From Vitrella brassicaformis (Eukaryota; Sar; Vitrellaceae), in assembly GCA_001179505.1 (NCBI GenBank), contig CDMY01000737.1, positions 1-26,009 on the forward strand: a stretch of DNA of 26,009 nt. Direction: 5' to 3'. Positions 7,520 through 17,038 of this stretch are shown in pieces; position 1 is the first letter of the stretch; every line of letters begins with the position of its first letter. A program made the translations under genes and the position numbers. The notes beneath the pieces were generated by a model. That model was not told where the DNA came from. It ran no database searches and was given only the letters and a program-made list of their open reading frames with translations.

Positions 7520-9746
7520 GTCCACAGCGTTGGCTGGTGTGGGGGCTGTACGGCCTGATGAAGTCTTCTGGGAAAGCGTTGGCCCTCCGGGGTCCTCTGG
7601 CGGCAGCTGCTCGCTGTGCACGGCTGGACATCTGGAAGGCGTTGTGCTTCATCAGCTCCATAGACAAGAGCTGGCTCCAATGATTGATGGCGCTCTCACG
7701 GAAGACTCCATCCTCGACAGCAGGGATCGCCGCCGGGCGGGGCTTGCGCTTGGCGAGCATCTTCAGGAAGTCCAGGGTCTTCTCTCTCCACCTTCCGAAT
7801 GTCTCTGCAGCAAGGGGGACAAAGCGAAAGCCTGCCGCTCGCGCGGCAGGGCCATACTTGTCGATCTTGTCCTTCTCCGCGGGCGCTGCAGCTTTGCCAC
7901 TGCCCGCCGTGCCGATTCACCGTCCGGTGGAAAGGGATATTGGAGGCGTCAGGGCGGCAGGGGTGGGTGATGGTGATGTCGAGCAGGTAATCACTGCCGT
8001 CGATCACACAGTAAATGTCCATGCGCTGACTGTTGGGGTCGCTGTCGGGCGGCGTAATGCCGAGGCTGTGCAGGGGCACTTCAACGTTGGCGGGGATGTC
8101 CGCCTCCGCCAGGATCCGGACAAACAGGTTGCGCATGTTGTTGTGTCTCAGAATCCGCTCGCGACTAGTGTGGCAGACGAAGTAGTGATCGCCAAAGTCG
8201 TCAACCTCCCCGCCGCAGGTGCTTCGCTGCGTGACGGTTGCGTGCGGGAGGGCAATGCCGAGACACTCGGCGACGGCGCGGCGATACTAAAAGTTGTTCA
8301 GCGTCTTGTGCTCGCTGGAGGGGATGGCAGACAGCCAGCCAGATGAGAGAGGGCCTTTGCAGCTCAGCAGGCGGCTGCGGGCTCTGCTGTCCGGTGGAAG
8401 AGAGTTGAAGAGCTCATTGAAGCGGAACTTGTGCAGCTGATCAGTCAGGCGTTGCTGCAGCCGTACCTGCGGTCGAGAGACCAGGTCTTGAAGGGAGGGG
8501 AGGGAAAATGTGGGGCCAACCAACGCTGACAAGGCGTTGAGAGCAGGGGCTGCCGCTTGGATCTAGGGTAGGTCAAAGGCTAGGCCGTAGGCCCGCTTTG
8601 AGGCATCCACGGGGCAGCTCGGAAGCGGTTGAGGACGTCGGCTGCCGTCATTCCGACCAAACCCACAAAGGCTGCACGCGCAATCGTCACTGCCGAGATA
8701 ATGGCGGCGTCATGTCGCTCGGCGGCTGCCAGGGAGAGATCGGGGTCCGGGGGAAGGAGGCGCAGCCAATAGTTCAATCGGGGTGATGCACAATAGCGGA
8801 GGAGTAGGCCCGGTCCTTGCAGACCCATCTGAGCGAACGTCACGATAGCCTCAAGCAGTGGCTTGTGGCCGTCGAGTATCTTATCGAGGCCGCGCCGGAC
8901 GAAAGGGGTGGTGCCAAGGGGACAGCCGAGGACGGTGATGCCTTCGGCAGAGCACTTGACACCAGACCTGGCGATCTCGACAGGGATGTCGGACGGTTGC
9001 AGCCAGTGAGGGCTCCAGGCAGCGCTCTTATCCCGCCGCAGCTTCAGCTTCTTCTCCGCCCGGAGCTCCTCCGCTCTGTCCACGTATCTCGTCACACGTG
9101 TCTCGAGTAATCCACCGTCGATGTCGTCCATGAAAGCGCCCACAAAGCCGTCCGGGAACTCCTCCTGCAGCTTGACGAGGGCAGGGTGGAGACCGAGAAA
9201 GAAGAGAAGCGGCCCCGCGGCGTCGCCCTGCTGGGTCCCTTCCTGACTGAGAATGGTCTCGGCGCTACCGTCCTCCATACGGTACCACAGCTCAGCCGGG
9301 GTGCCTTAGGACTGCAAGAAGAAGTCGACGAGCGAAGGCCACTTTGTGTCGAGCTCGTCCAGAATCGCCTGGCGATCGAGTTGAAGGCATCCTTATGATC
9401 CACAGTCACCAGCACACGCCGACCAGAAGCAGTTGTGTCTCTGTGAAGGTCTGGCAGGCCCGAAACAGCTTCTCACCGCCTGCCGAGGTGCCCACAGCAA
9501 ACTGCAAAGGAGAGAAGTCGTCTTCGAAGGCAAGCTTGTTGTCCATGCACACCGCCTTCGTCATCCATCGCCGCAGCACGTCGCCGACAGCAATCGGCCA
9601 GACCCCCCCCGTTGTCCTTGACTAGCGCAAAGAGACAAGCAGCAGAGATGACCTTGGTGCAGCACTCGGGCATGTCTCCGGTGAGCATTCTGCTGACGAG
9701 GGAGGACAGCGGGGACTGGTCCTGCGCTGTCGCATCCCCCTACCGC
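7520..9746 (-). pseudogene. reverse transcriptase plus RLE endonuclease ORF, copy 2, broken
   Basis: From 5' to 3' on the minus strand the segment shows RMLTGDMPECC (about 9690), the RPI-like PIAVGDVLRRWMTKAV, QFAVGTSAGGEKLFR, motif A LVTVDHKDAFNSI with the catalytic Asp intact, QGDAAGPLLF, AFMDDIDGG, the SRPQVRLQQRLTDQLHKF region, the knuckle CGGEVDDFGDHYFVCH and the nuclease core RMDIYCVIDGSDYLLDIT. Lesions are a C8 run at 9603-9610 that shifts frame, a stop near 9305, a deletion of about 99 bp near 8700 that removes 36 residues including RLGGFGL, a stop and shift near 8580, a TAG at 8287 where copy 1 has Gln, and a frameshift near 7910 before the C-terminal tail. Catalytic motifs are better preserved than in copy 1. 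Confidence 0.85.
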
Positions 9747-9756
9747 GTAAAGTGTA

Positions 9757-9826
9757 CCGCTGCTTCCTGATAAGGTGACCTCGAAGCTTCTCCGCTGCTT
9801 CCTGATAAGGTGACCTCGAAGCTTCT
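9757..9826 (+). repeat. 35-bp perfect tandem duplication
   Basis: A unit starting CCGCTGCTTCCTGATAAGG and ending CTCGAAGCTTCT occurs twice without a gap (9757-9791 and 9792-9826). It sits about 10 bp outside the 5' boundary of non-LTR copy 2. Confidence 0.85.
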
Positions 9827-9969
9827 CCAGTGGGTGAAACAGCCAGACAGCTCTGAGTGACGTTGGAGCTTCCCCCCTTTAGGTTGGGCCACGCTTCCAT
9901 TACGTTTCCACCAAGCCTTCATTCGTTAAGGGAGCTGTCGAGCCGTATTGACCAAGAGAGCGCCTCAGC

Positions 9970-10426
9970 ATGCCATTGGTTCGGACAGTGGGCCAAGCTG
10001 TAGACAGACTTTGGGAGAAGGGATCCCTCGGCATCAGGTCCTCCAGAGTGAAGACGAAGACGACCCTTCTCGGCCTCGTCGAAAGCGGCTATGAGTCATT
10101 GGATATCCCGTCCGATGACAATGCAATGGAGAGAAAGCAAGCAAGCTCCAAGGGGCAGTTTCTACGTCGTCGCATTGTATCGGCTTTCTTGGAGCTTCAA
10201 ATCATGCTAATCGGCTTCGCTGTGTGTAGCTTCACTATCAAGCCTACTACGACATCACAGAAGTCAATGGGATCAGCGGCCAATGGCTCACGTATGTGTT
10301 CGTGTCTGCCGTGGGTCTGTTCGTCGCAACAGCATTCTTCTTGCAGTTAGCCCTTCATGTATGCGCGTACACCGCTTTGCTAAGGACGAGGGTGGGGATG
10401 ACGATGAAGATGAGGAAGATGCATAG
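9970..10426 (+). pseudogene. membrane-protein-like reading frame, frameshifted
   Basis: The first frame (from 9970) contains GLVESGYESLDIPSDDNAME, then a basic stretch, then a hydrophobic segment AFLELQIMLIGFAVC (about residues 71-85). At about 10230 the sense shifts by one base into a frame reading YYDITEVNGISGQWLTYVFV followed by SAVGLFVATAFFLQLALHV, a clear membrane span. A third frame then gives an acidic C-terminus, KDEGGDDDEDEEDA, ending in TAG at 10424-10426. No splice sites explain the shifts. The likely product is a two-span or larger membrane protein, now broken, possibly cut at its 5' side by the retroelements. The family is not recognised. Confidence 0.45.
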
Positions 10427-11057
10427 CCTTACTCATCCTGCTATCTAAGCACTGGATCCGTGTACATGTTCGTGGTGTAAGATATATATCAGTGGATTTG
10501 CAGTGAGGCAGGTAAAGGCCGAAGCCTCATTCATGCGTGGAGTGGGCGGTCTATGGTTGAACAGTAGCCGGCGTCATAGAAAAGATAGTACGGAACAATG
10601 TACGTGTGCGGCTACTTTGCTTGCGTAGCTAGCGGTAAAGCAGCCGTTGCAATAATAGGGAGATGTCTATACTTCGGTATGCATGAAGAAAGACTCCAGG
10701 ACCATCTTGCCTCGGTTCTCATGTATTGAAAGTGAAAGCCTTTCTTATGCTCATATCTCTCACCTTGATCCATCTCGGTGTCGGGTAGGATTGTTTTCGA
10801 GCAGGCATGATTTCTTCTTTGAAAGGGTCGTCACGTGCATCACAGGTGCGTTGACGAGCGTCAATCTGGATTAGACCAGCGAAGATTGATGTCACGCTAA
10901 AGTCAATTCAACTTTTTGCTCACCTTCCGAAGATGCGTGGGAATTTCGTCTTTGGTATTTCTCTGGTGCGGTCCTGCCATGAGCCAAGCAAGACACACAG
11001 ATGTTCGACTGGCCAACAGTTACCACGTTTCTCACTGCGACTCACAAGTATGCAAAC
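10427..11057. other. no gene recognised
   Basis: Short open frames exist on the plus strand, but their composition is not convincing and no motif is visible. Confidence 0.4.
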
Positions 11058-11273
11058 TCATCCCCAATCGATGTTAAGCAACACTTGCAATGTCGGTGTT
11101 GTGTCCTCGACCATCATTACGGTCGCCTGTTTGTCATGCAACAAGGTCTCTTCTCGCGCAAACGCAGCAATCACGCTAGCCACCGACCTCAGAGCTCTGA
11201 GTCGTGCGGCACGCACAGAGAGTCTGACCGCTTTCGTGTCTTCGTGTCTCCCTTTGGTGATAGAAGTGCACCC
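11058..11273 (-). CDS. candidate terminal exon, helical segment
   Basis: A minus-strand frame, open over 72 codons, ends with TGA at 11058-11060. It contains RAARLRALRSVASVIAAFAR and EETLLHDKQATVMMVEDTT, a strongly protein-like, partly amphipathic sequence, and ends LLNIDWG. CTCTCAAG, a possible acceptor, precedes it at 11274. If the TGA were not the end, the frame would run 4 more codons to a good donor (CTT|GTGAGT), so this could also be an internal exon with a nonsense change. It may be the 3' part of the minus-strand gene islands upstream. No family is recognised. Confidence 0.4.
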   Translation of the reverse strand, partial: GCTSITKGRHEDTKAVRLSVRAARLRALRSVASVIAAFAREETLLHDKQATVMMVEDTTPTLQVLLNIDWG

Positions 11274-11873
11274 CTTGAGAGGGAGAGCATGTAAGAGATA
11301 GACGCTTGCATGAGGAATGATGTACCTATGTACCTTGTCATCAACGTCCCTTGCAAATGAAAGAAGACACCTTTGGGGAGATTCTTCATCTTGCTGTCAG
11401 GAATCACCTGTCGATCCCTCCGCCTTGAGAAGGAAGCTGGCTGAAGCCTTGAATCAACACCGTGACTTCTTTATTCTTGCACTTACACACGCATAGACGA
11501 AGAGCACACGTGACGACAAGCCATTTTTGTGTACTTCTTTGCGCCTGCTTATACCAGATCGGACATATAGGGCCATTTGAAGAGTTACACTCTCAGTCGG
11601 GTCCGCCGCGTGTTTAGGAGCACAGGCCTATTGAATTTGTGGGCATCTCTCTTTACGTCTGTCGAGAGGCAGATCGATCAACGATAGATGCTTAGGGAAT
11701 CCACACCTCGCTACACACAAGCAGGCACACAAAAGGTAGCCTTCTGGCCTCAGATCGCTTATGTCTTACTTGATCACCACGACAGCATGGTCCTTCCTTG
11801 GTGCGCCCAGCGCTCTAGCATACAGGTGCTACCAAATACGCCGACGCATGGGCAGCGAGTAAAGAGACACCTT

Positions 11874-12164
11874 TAGCAAGAGAGAGAGAGACTTGCAGAG
11901 CCAAGCATCCAACCGTGAGGAATTCGCTTAGAGCTTATTCGTTCATCTCCAAAAGCCTGACTATTTCGAGAGAGCACAATATGTCCACCTAAAGCACTAC
12001 CTGCAGAGAGAGAGAAACATGCATACAGTCACGTATCATCTTGTTTACCTCTCCTACGAGTTTTCTGTTCTGTGTGTTATAGAGCTGAACCTTTGCTGCC
12101 CATGCCATTCTGCTCCGTCTGACGTAGACATAGGACTCATCAATTGATTCGTCTCACGCACCAG
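11874..12164 (-). pseudogene. candidate exons downstream of the 12.2-12.9 kb islands
   Basis: Two minus-strand stretches look exonic. One runs from an acceptor-like GCGCAAAG at 12165 to a donor AGAG|GTAAAC at 12049, with LVRETNQLMSPMSTSDGAEW at its start in the phase left by the previous exon. A second follows the strong acceptor TTTCTCTCTCTCTGCAG, begins at 12000 and reads SALGGHIVLSRNSQAFGDER. The phase between the two does not match, so either a frameshift is present or one boundary is wrong. Another frame of the first exon is also open (IDESYVYVRRSRMAWAAKVQ). The protein is not recognised. Confidence 0.3.
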
Positions 12165-12224
12165 CTTTGCGCACCGGGCACCTCAGCCAGATCCACCCAG
12201 GAGATGAGCAAAGACAGGCAATAC

Positions 12225-12883
12225 CTTCGGTGCTTGTATACTCTGTCCCTAAAACTCTTCTAGGTCTTGAGCCATGCTTTTCACGCAACATGGCCGTCCT
12301 CTTCAGTATCGAGCCGGTTTCTGTCCCAGCATGGCCATTTGAGCTTCAAACTGCTGCAAGTCAATACACAAAACACCAGGTCCATCGGTGCTGTCCGTCT
12401 GTCATGCAACCTGTCTTCTCTTTAGTCGTGTAGAAAAATGCCTCAGCTTTCAGTCGTGAGGACGGAGAGACATAGGAATGGCCTTATTCTGTAGCATGAA
12501 GAGCTCCAGATTCCATTCCTGGCGAGTAACATCATCGAAATGCGAGACACACCAGTTCTGCCGACGGCCAAGAATGATAGTGCGATTATCACACTCCGGT
12601 TACTGATCAGCAGGCGAAACTCGTGTGTGGCAATCGAGGGTCAGGTTGACAACTCCGGTCATCTCCTAATGCTTTCACGCACCTAAAGCTGCGACAAATT
12701 GATGCTTAATGTGATGATCGAATGGCTTTCACACTCACCTTATACACAGTGACATTGACGTAGTTTTCGGCTGGACGTCATCTGACGTGCGAGCCTTCTG
12801 GGCGCGAAGAGACAAGACCCGACTGGTTGTCGAGGGACTTCGTCACTTGATACACGACAGGGACATAAGCCATAGTGCTTCTT
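12225..12883 (-). pseudogene. three phase-consistent exons with five nonsense codons
   Basis: Exon a (12739-12883) lies between TTTTAACAG and AAG|GTGAGT and reads TMAYVPVVYQVTKSLDNQSG and RPAENYVNVTVYK. Exon b (12411-12665, 85 codons) lies between GCATTAG and CAG|GTTGCA and reads VVNLTLDCHTRVSPAD and RRQNWCVSHFDDVTRQEWNL. Exon c (12225-12353, 43 codons) lies between TTGACTTGCAG and AAG|GTATTG and reads QFEAQMAMLGQKPARY. All three join in phase 0 and no frameshift is needed, yet TGA occurs in a, TAA and TGA in b, and TGA and TAG in c. The pattern fits a gene killed by point mutations, or short mis-drawn introns over the stops. The product is unrecognised: beta-rich first, then charged and helical. 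Confidence 0.45.
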
Positions 12884-13078
12884 CTGTTAAAATCACCAGC
12901 TGGACGGATCGCTGGGTCTCTCGGGAGGCAGCGCTTTCTGACACAAGAAAAGGAACCATGCATGCTCCCAATGAGTGTGTCTCTCAGCCTGCATGCCTTG
13001 TGACTTTGTTTTCCAGCTTGGTTGTGGCCCTCCCAAGGAGATCGTCAGCGGATGGAATGTCTTTACTGGGGTACACGA

Positions 13079-13339
13079 TTAATAACCCAAGGACCGGTGT
13101 TGGAGACGCAGATATAGGCAAGCGACAAAGACTGCAAGGAATTTGAGGGGTCTCCAGGCCTGCACGGGCTGTCTCAGCCATCGAGCTGATTCTCTCTTCA
13201 GAAAGCGAGAGATCTTGTCAAAGTAAGCCACACGGCCTCTTAGTAGAGTTGGATAGCCTCCTTGGCAAGCTGAAGGCTGCTGTCAAGGCGTGTCTCCTCC
13301 TCTGCTGACCAATGATCAGCACGGTAATTGTCACCGATT
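13079..13339 (-). pseudogene. coding island with a membrane segment, frameshifted
   Basis: After an acceptor-like CGCTTTCTAG at 13340, the minus strand reads NYRADHWSAEEETRLDSSLQ and LAKEAIQLY in one frame. It then continues in another frame as VAYFDKISRFLKRESARWLR, then QPVQAWRPLKFLAVFVACLY, ending at TAA (13079-13081). The second part has a basic, aromatic stretch followed by a hydrophobic span, as in a membrane-anchored protein. The frame change has no splice signals. It is probably part of the same decayed minus-strand gene as the islands on either side. Confidence 0.35.
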
Positions 13340-13990
13340 CTAGAAAGCGATATTACAATGACGTGTGCGGCTGTCTCAGAAGAGGTGAGACATCGTTCAA
13401 GTCGAAGAGGCCGGTCTTGTCGCCGAGAGAGAGGATCTTCTCGGTTTGCCGGCCGAGAGCGACTTCGCAAACATCAGGCTCAGAAGTGCTTAAGGCGCCG
13501 AAGAGTGGGGTCCACAGGGGTATCGCCAACGATGGCAGGGGTTTGTCAGAGATGCCTTGCCAGCATAGGCAGGGGTCATTAATGATACAGGAGAGAAGTT
13601 ACCCTCTGTGCACCCTTTTTTGCACGCATTCGAGGTACCTGCACGTACTAGCTAAGTAGTAAAGATGGAACGAGAAAGGAGAGGGACAGAATAATGGACG
13701 AACTCATAAGCGAGACACTTTTTTAGACGGCAGGCTTGCGGGCTCGTTAAACGACATAACGAACGAACGAAGGGGAGGTGTCCACTCAAGCGGGCCTACA
13801 GCGAGCGAACGAGGAAAAAACGAAACCCGTCCGACATACATACACACACAGAAAATCAGGCCATTGTGTCCGAGTGCATGTACCTGCATGCATGCATTCA
13901 GCAAATTCACGGAAGACTTCTCCCCTTCTTTCCGTCGCCCTTCGTTCAACATGTCCCCGTGTGTTGTCAAGACCGTGCGCTGAGTGACAA
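13340..13990. other. no firm gene
   Basis: Competing open frames occur on both strands with weak composition. A minus-strand stretch near 13900-13960 reads THGDMLNEGRRKEGEKSSVN before a CAG|GTACATG donor-like site, but no acceptor or partner was found. Confidence 0.35.
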
Positions 13991-14428
13991 GTGACGGACC
14001 AATTGACAGCGTCCAAAGGCCAGGTCCGCTCCAACGTCTCATTCCTGTCCGCTGAGGGCCCGCGTGAGGCCATTTGTGTACGACGGGGCCTGGGCAAAGT
14101 CACGGCCCCATCGTTTCAGATCGTGATCTCCAAAGTCGCATTGATCGCGCTACAGCCCCACGCAGTTTTTTCCGTGCCTCTTGTCGTTCTCGTCTTCTCT
14201 CTGGTCAGGGTTCGGCACAAGTCAACTCAAGTGTGCGACTCGAGAGTGATTGAACGAATGTCAGGCGTGAAGGTCCGTCACGTAGTGCCGGTTTCCAGAC
14301 GACCGGCAAAAGCAAAGAACACGCCTGAGGACATTGCAGACTGCGCACCGAAAAGTATTTGCAGACTGCGGGCTTCCAGGCGCCAACACGACGAGGTAGA
14401 TGAGTGCGAAAGCGAAAAAGCAACCTGA
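13991..14428 (+). CDS. candidate ORF, 145 codons, ambiguous strand
   Basis: The frame starts from a GTG, so no ATG is defined. It includes a hydrophobic stretch LIALQPHAVFSVPLVVLVFS (about residues 52-71) and a hydrophilic tail ending DEVDECESEKAT. On the opposite strand, 14261-14464 begins MLSVLACCVSVMSGCFFAFA, which looks like a signal or membrane segment and has equal claim. Overlapping convincing frames cannot both be exons. No family is recognised, and I would not accept either without a transcript. Confidence 0.2.
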   Translation: MTDQLTASKGQVRSNVSFLSAEGPREAICVRRGLGKVTAPSFQIVISKVALIALQPHAVFSVPLVVLVFSLVRVRHKSTQVCDSRVIERMSGVKVRHVVPVSRRPAKAKNTPEDIADCAPKSICRLRASRRQHDEVDECESEKAT

Positions 14429-14795
14429 CATGACCGACACACAACACGCCAACACCGACAGCACGGAAACGCACGTGAGGACATGTTACTATGCCCACTC
14501 CCGTGTCCACCGTGTGCATGCGTACCAGAGAGTTACAGCGGCCGCGATGTACTGGTCTGCCCCGACCCCTACCCCCGGGCAAAGCACATGAATAAGGTCA
14601 TTGTCGATGGTGTGTCGCTGTGCGCTAGCAAGAGCCAAGTCAGCCAGATTCAGCTAGCAACATCAACAATGTGCCTACCTTTCCATGACCATCGCCTAGA
14701 CAGACACACAGAGACATGGGAAGAGGGTGGGGGTTCAATGATGGGAAGGATGCATGGATAAGGCAAGAGACGTGGGTGCCATAGTGGGGCATCAC

Positions 14796-14890
14796 CCGCT
14801 TCGTAGCTAGGGCGGACTTCAATAGAGCAGTAAGTAGTGCAATTGTGTCCTCGCCGGCAAGGTGCATGTCTGAGTAGTCGCTCCACTCGT
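14796..14890 (-). CDS. candidate exon, helical segment
   Basis: The minus-strand stretch reads DEWSDYSDMHLAGEDTIALL then TALLKSALATKR and ends in phase 0 at a donor, CGG|GTGATG (14796). Composition is clearly protein-like: acidic start, then an amphipathic helix. The 5' boundary is uncertain; an AAAG at about 14911 is a possible acceptor. It would fit between the exons at 15159-15471 and the islands at 13 kb. Confidence 0.4.
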
Positions 14891-15158
14891 CCCGATTTAT
14901 GGATCACTTTGGGCCCGTGTCATGTGTGCGGTGTGTGAGTGAGTTTGACTAAGGGCGGTCTGTCGATCGCCGAGCTAGTCAGCCAGACAGGCACAGTGCA
15001 TGCCTCTGCTTACGCACTGGTGGGTTGTTGGGTTGTTTAAACGTCGCTTTGCACGAGAGGGAACAGCCGGACAATGCTCTGTGTGCCATTTCTTCCTATA
15101 TCTGCCAGCCGCCTTTCGCTGACCACACTCTCAGAAGTTGGTTCTCCATATGCTTTCA

Positions 15159-15471
15159 CAAACGGCACGACGATGAGTACATCCAAAACGTTCCGTCAGC
15201 GGTCGACACTTGCACACAGTTCTCGACTTCTCCAGGATCCGGATTATTATCATCATAATCGCTACGTTGAGGGAGCTGACTGGCATCCGCAACCTGACTG
15301 AATGCAGAAAGAAAAAGAACGAACTTGATCCTTTATCTCATTCATTCGGCTCACCCGTCAATTGCGGCGATGATGTAGGCCGAAGGACCCGGGATGCTGT
15401 TTGTTGCTACGAGAATCGCCTCAAAACCTGTGTTCCTCGCGAAGACCTTCAGCATAGTAAGACAGATCAAC
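15159..15471 (-). pseudogene. two spliced exons of a membrane or secreted protein
   Basis: The first exon (15355-15471) follows a textbook acceptor, TGTTTCTTGTTCCGATTTACAG, and reads LKVFARNTGFEAILVATNSI then PGPSAYIIAAIDG before GG|GTGAGC. The second exon starts at 15297 after TTTCTGCATTCAG. The two left-over bases plus its first base make a Gly codon, and it reads QVADASQLPQRSDYDDNNPD then VENCVQVSTADGTFWMYSSS. The phase match and the good acceptors make this pair convincing. The second exon meets TGA at 15156-15158; the sense seems to continue beyond it (KHMENQLLRVWSAKGG), so this is either a nonsense mutation or the real end. The family is unrecognised. Confidence 0.5.
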
Positions 15472-15551
15472 CTGTAAATCGGAACAAGAAACAGACACTT
15501 ATGCCATCACCATATCGGCAGCTATGAAGTGAGTTCTTCCGCTCTCAATCA

Positions 15552-15680
15552 GGTTGGGTGCCGAGACGGGAGAATTCCCAAAAAGATGGCAAATTGAAAA
15601 GTGCCTAGAATCAGCGGCGCTAGAAAACCTCTTCCTCCTTTCAAGCGGCAGGAGAATACAAGAACAAGAGCACAGCGCAG
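15552..15680 (-). CDS. candidate membrane-spanning exon
   Basis: After the acceptor CTATCCTGCAG (exon start 15680), the minus strand reads LRCALVLVFSCRLKGGRG and then FLAPLILGTFQFAIFLGIL, a typical membrane span, before a TGA at 15549-15551. A second frame over the 3' part reads APNLIESGRTHFIAADM to a GTGATG donor-like site, so the exon may shift or end earlier than drawn. It lies immediately upstream of the 15355-15471 exon in the same orientation. Confidence 0.35.
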
Positions 15681-16107
15681 CTGCAGGATAGCTGACGATC
15701 ATGTCGTATACTCTTGCTTTTTGACTTCGCTGCCCTTTGGATATATACATGCAGATACACACGCAGTGTCTCACGAGGCTCCATTTTAGCATTTTCTTCT
15801 AGGCTCTGTAAAGCTCCGTTGAGCCTGGAAGACGGCGATTTTGGGAGAATTCTTGTCATGGTAGCATAGGATTAGAGTCCAATTGGATTCATGTGAGATA
15901 CATAGCCGAGGAAGCGCACTTGGCTTCGGGGCTCGTTTTCGCACTGTGCAGGAGAACATCACTCAGCAGCCAACTTCGAGGCAGCTCTACATGTAATTAG
16001 GCTTTTTCGTTTCCCAACTAGCCAGCAGACGCAGAGAGAATCCGCATTCAGACCGCTGAGAAGTGGTTTCATGAAGGCATATAGTGTAGTTAACAGCTAG
16101 GGTGCAC

Positions 16108-16333
16108 ATTGAAGATCTGAACGCAGTTATCGGGGTAACGGATAATTTGGCTCAAGAGGTCCCGTGGATCCGTTTGCTGCAAAGCCCGCTCAAAAACTAT
16201 CGACAGAACTGTGCAACGCTTTACTGACATGAAACATCGAAAGAGAAGGTCCCCAACAGACAAGGAATAACGAGAGTGGTCGGTCGTCTGTCTGCACAGC
16301 TTCTCACCAAAGACACTGTCTCTAACCACATCG
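16108..16333 (-). CDS. candidate 5' exon, 75 residues
   Basis: The acceptor TTTTGTGTTTGTGCCCCAG precedes 16333, and AAT|GTGCAC is the donor at 16108. The 226-nt exon has no stop and reads DVVRDSVFGEKLCRQTTDHS, then LSVGDLLFRCFMSVKRC, then QQTDPRDLLSQIIRYPDNC. Composition is strongly protein-like. It may be the first recognised exon of the minus-strand gene whose other islands continue down to 11 kb. The next exon (between 16107 and 15681) was not found. No family is recognised. Confidence 0.45.
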
Positions 16334-16599
16334 CTGGGGCACAAACACAAAACACCGAGCCGAACTGATGACTTTAAGAAGTAGAGGGTCTGTCAGTTGA
16401 GGGAGGCGAGCCTTCACAGCATGTGCCTCGGGTTGCACATAGAAAGGAAGGTGCACTCACTCTCTTTAAGGTACTGACCAGGCAGACCAATCACACAAAA
16501 GAAGAGGCAAGACAGAGCACATTAAGAGTCCCCACTCCCCAGGCAAGGCAGACGCCAGAACTAGAAGGGTGCGAGAAAAAAGAGCCCCCTCAGTAGAGA

Positions 16600-17030
16600 A
16601 CTGTTCTGCATACCTGCCCATATAGGGACAGAGGGGTGGCAGGCAAGCCAGAGGATGGGGGACTGAGGGAAAGGGCACCAGAGAAAGGCCACATTGTCAT
16701 GTATCCATGCATCCATCCAATGCGAACACCCTACGGTCCCACCGCTGAGAACACTGTATTTATAGACACCGACCACACAGAGGCAGAGAAGGGGTAGAAG
16801 GTAGGCTAGAGGAGGAGGGAATGAAGGAAAGGCCATCACAGAGAGGGAGGCTGCAGCAATCAATCACCGGCTGAGTCCACACTGCTCTGAGTCCACACTG
16901 CTCTGTCTCCGTACAATGCGAGCCTTCTAGGCTTCAACAGCAGAAAAAAATACACATACCGACCATGCAGGTGCAGAGAAGGGGTAGAAGGCAAGCCAGA
17001 GTAGGATGGAACGGAGAAAGGCCACTACGA
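16600..17030 (+). repeat. three diverged ~160-190 bp tandem repeats
   Basis: A block resembling GACAGAG(A)AGGGGTAGAAGGCAAGCCAGAG followed by a GGAA/GGGGAC stretch and GAAAGGCCA recurs around 16626-16690, 16780-16840 and 16975-17025, about 160 and 190 bp apart. The second and third copies are preceded by a shared ACACCGACCACAC/ACATACCGACCATGC block. The copies are clearly diverged. Confidence 0.6.
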
Positions 17031-17038
17031 GACAAGGT

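Larger units (their letters stand above)
7259..9746 (-). mobile_element. non-LTR retrotransposon, RLE type, copy 2 (5'-truncated)
   Basis: This is the same family as copy 1, in the same orientation, directly upstream in transcription order. It runs from about 9746 (5') to about 7270, followed on the minus strand by ATGCGTTTTTTTT, so the tail is a T-run rather than A-rich. It retains a wider RT region than copy 1 (fingers motifs, motif A, QGD, FMDD) plus the knuckle and nuclease core. Several lesions make it inactive. The 3' UTR shares with copy 1 only the terminal palindromic motif. Confidence 0.85.

Noticed and set aside
7326-8346. Plus-strand open frames of 214 and 220 codons
   Set aside because: They are antisense shadows of non-LTR copy 2; the recognisable motifs are all on the minus strand.
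12225-12883. Stop-codon reassignment or readthrough to explain in-frame stops
   Set aside because: TAA, TAG and TGA all occur, while the gag ORF, the 667-codon RT ORF and the six-exon gene have no internal stops of this kind. Gene decay or mis-drawn introns are simpler.
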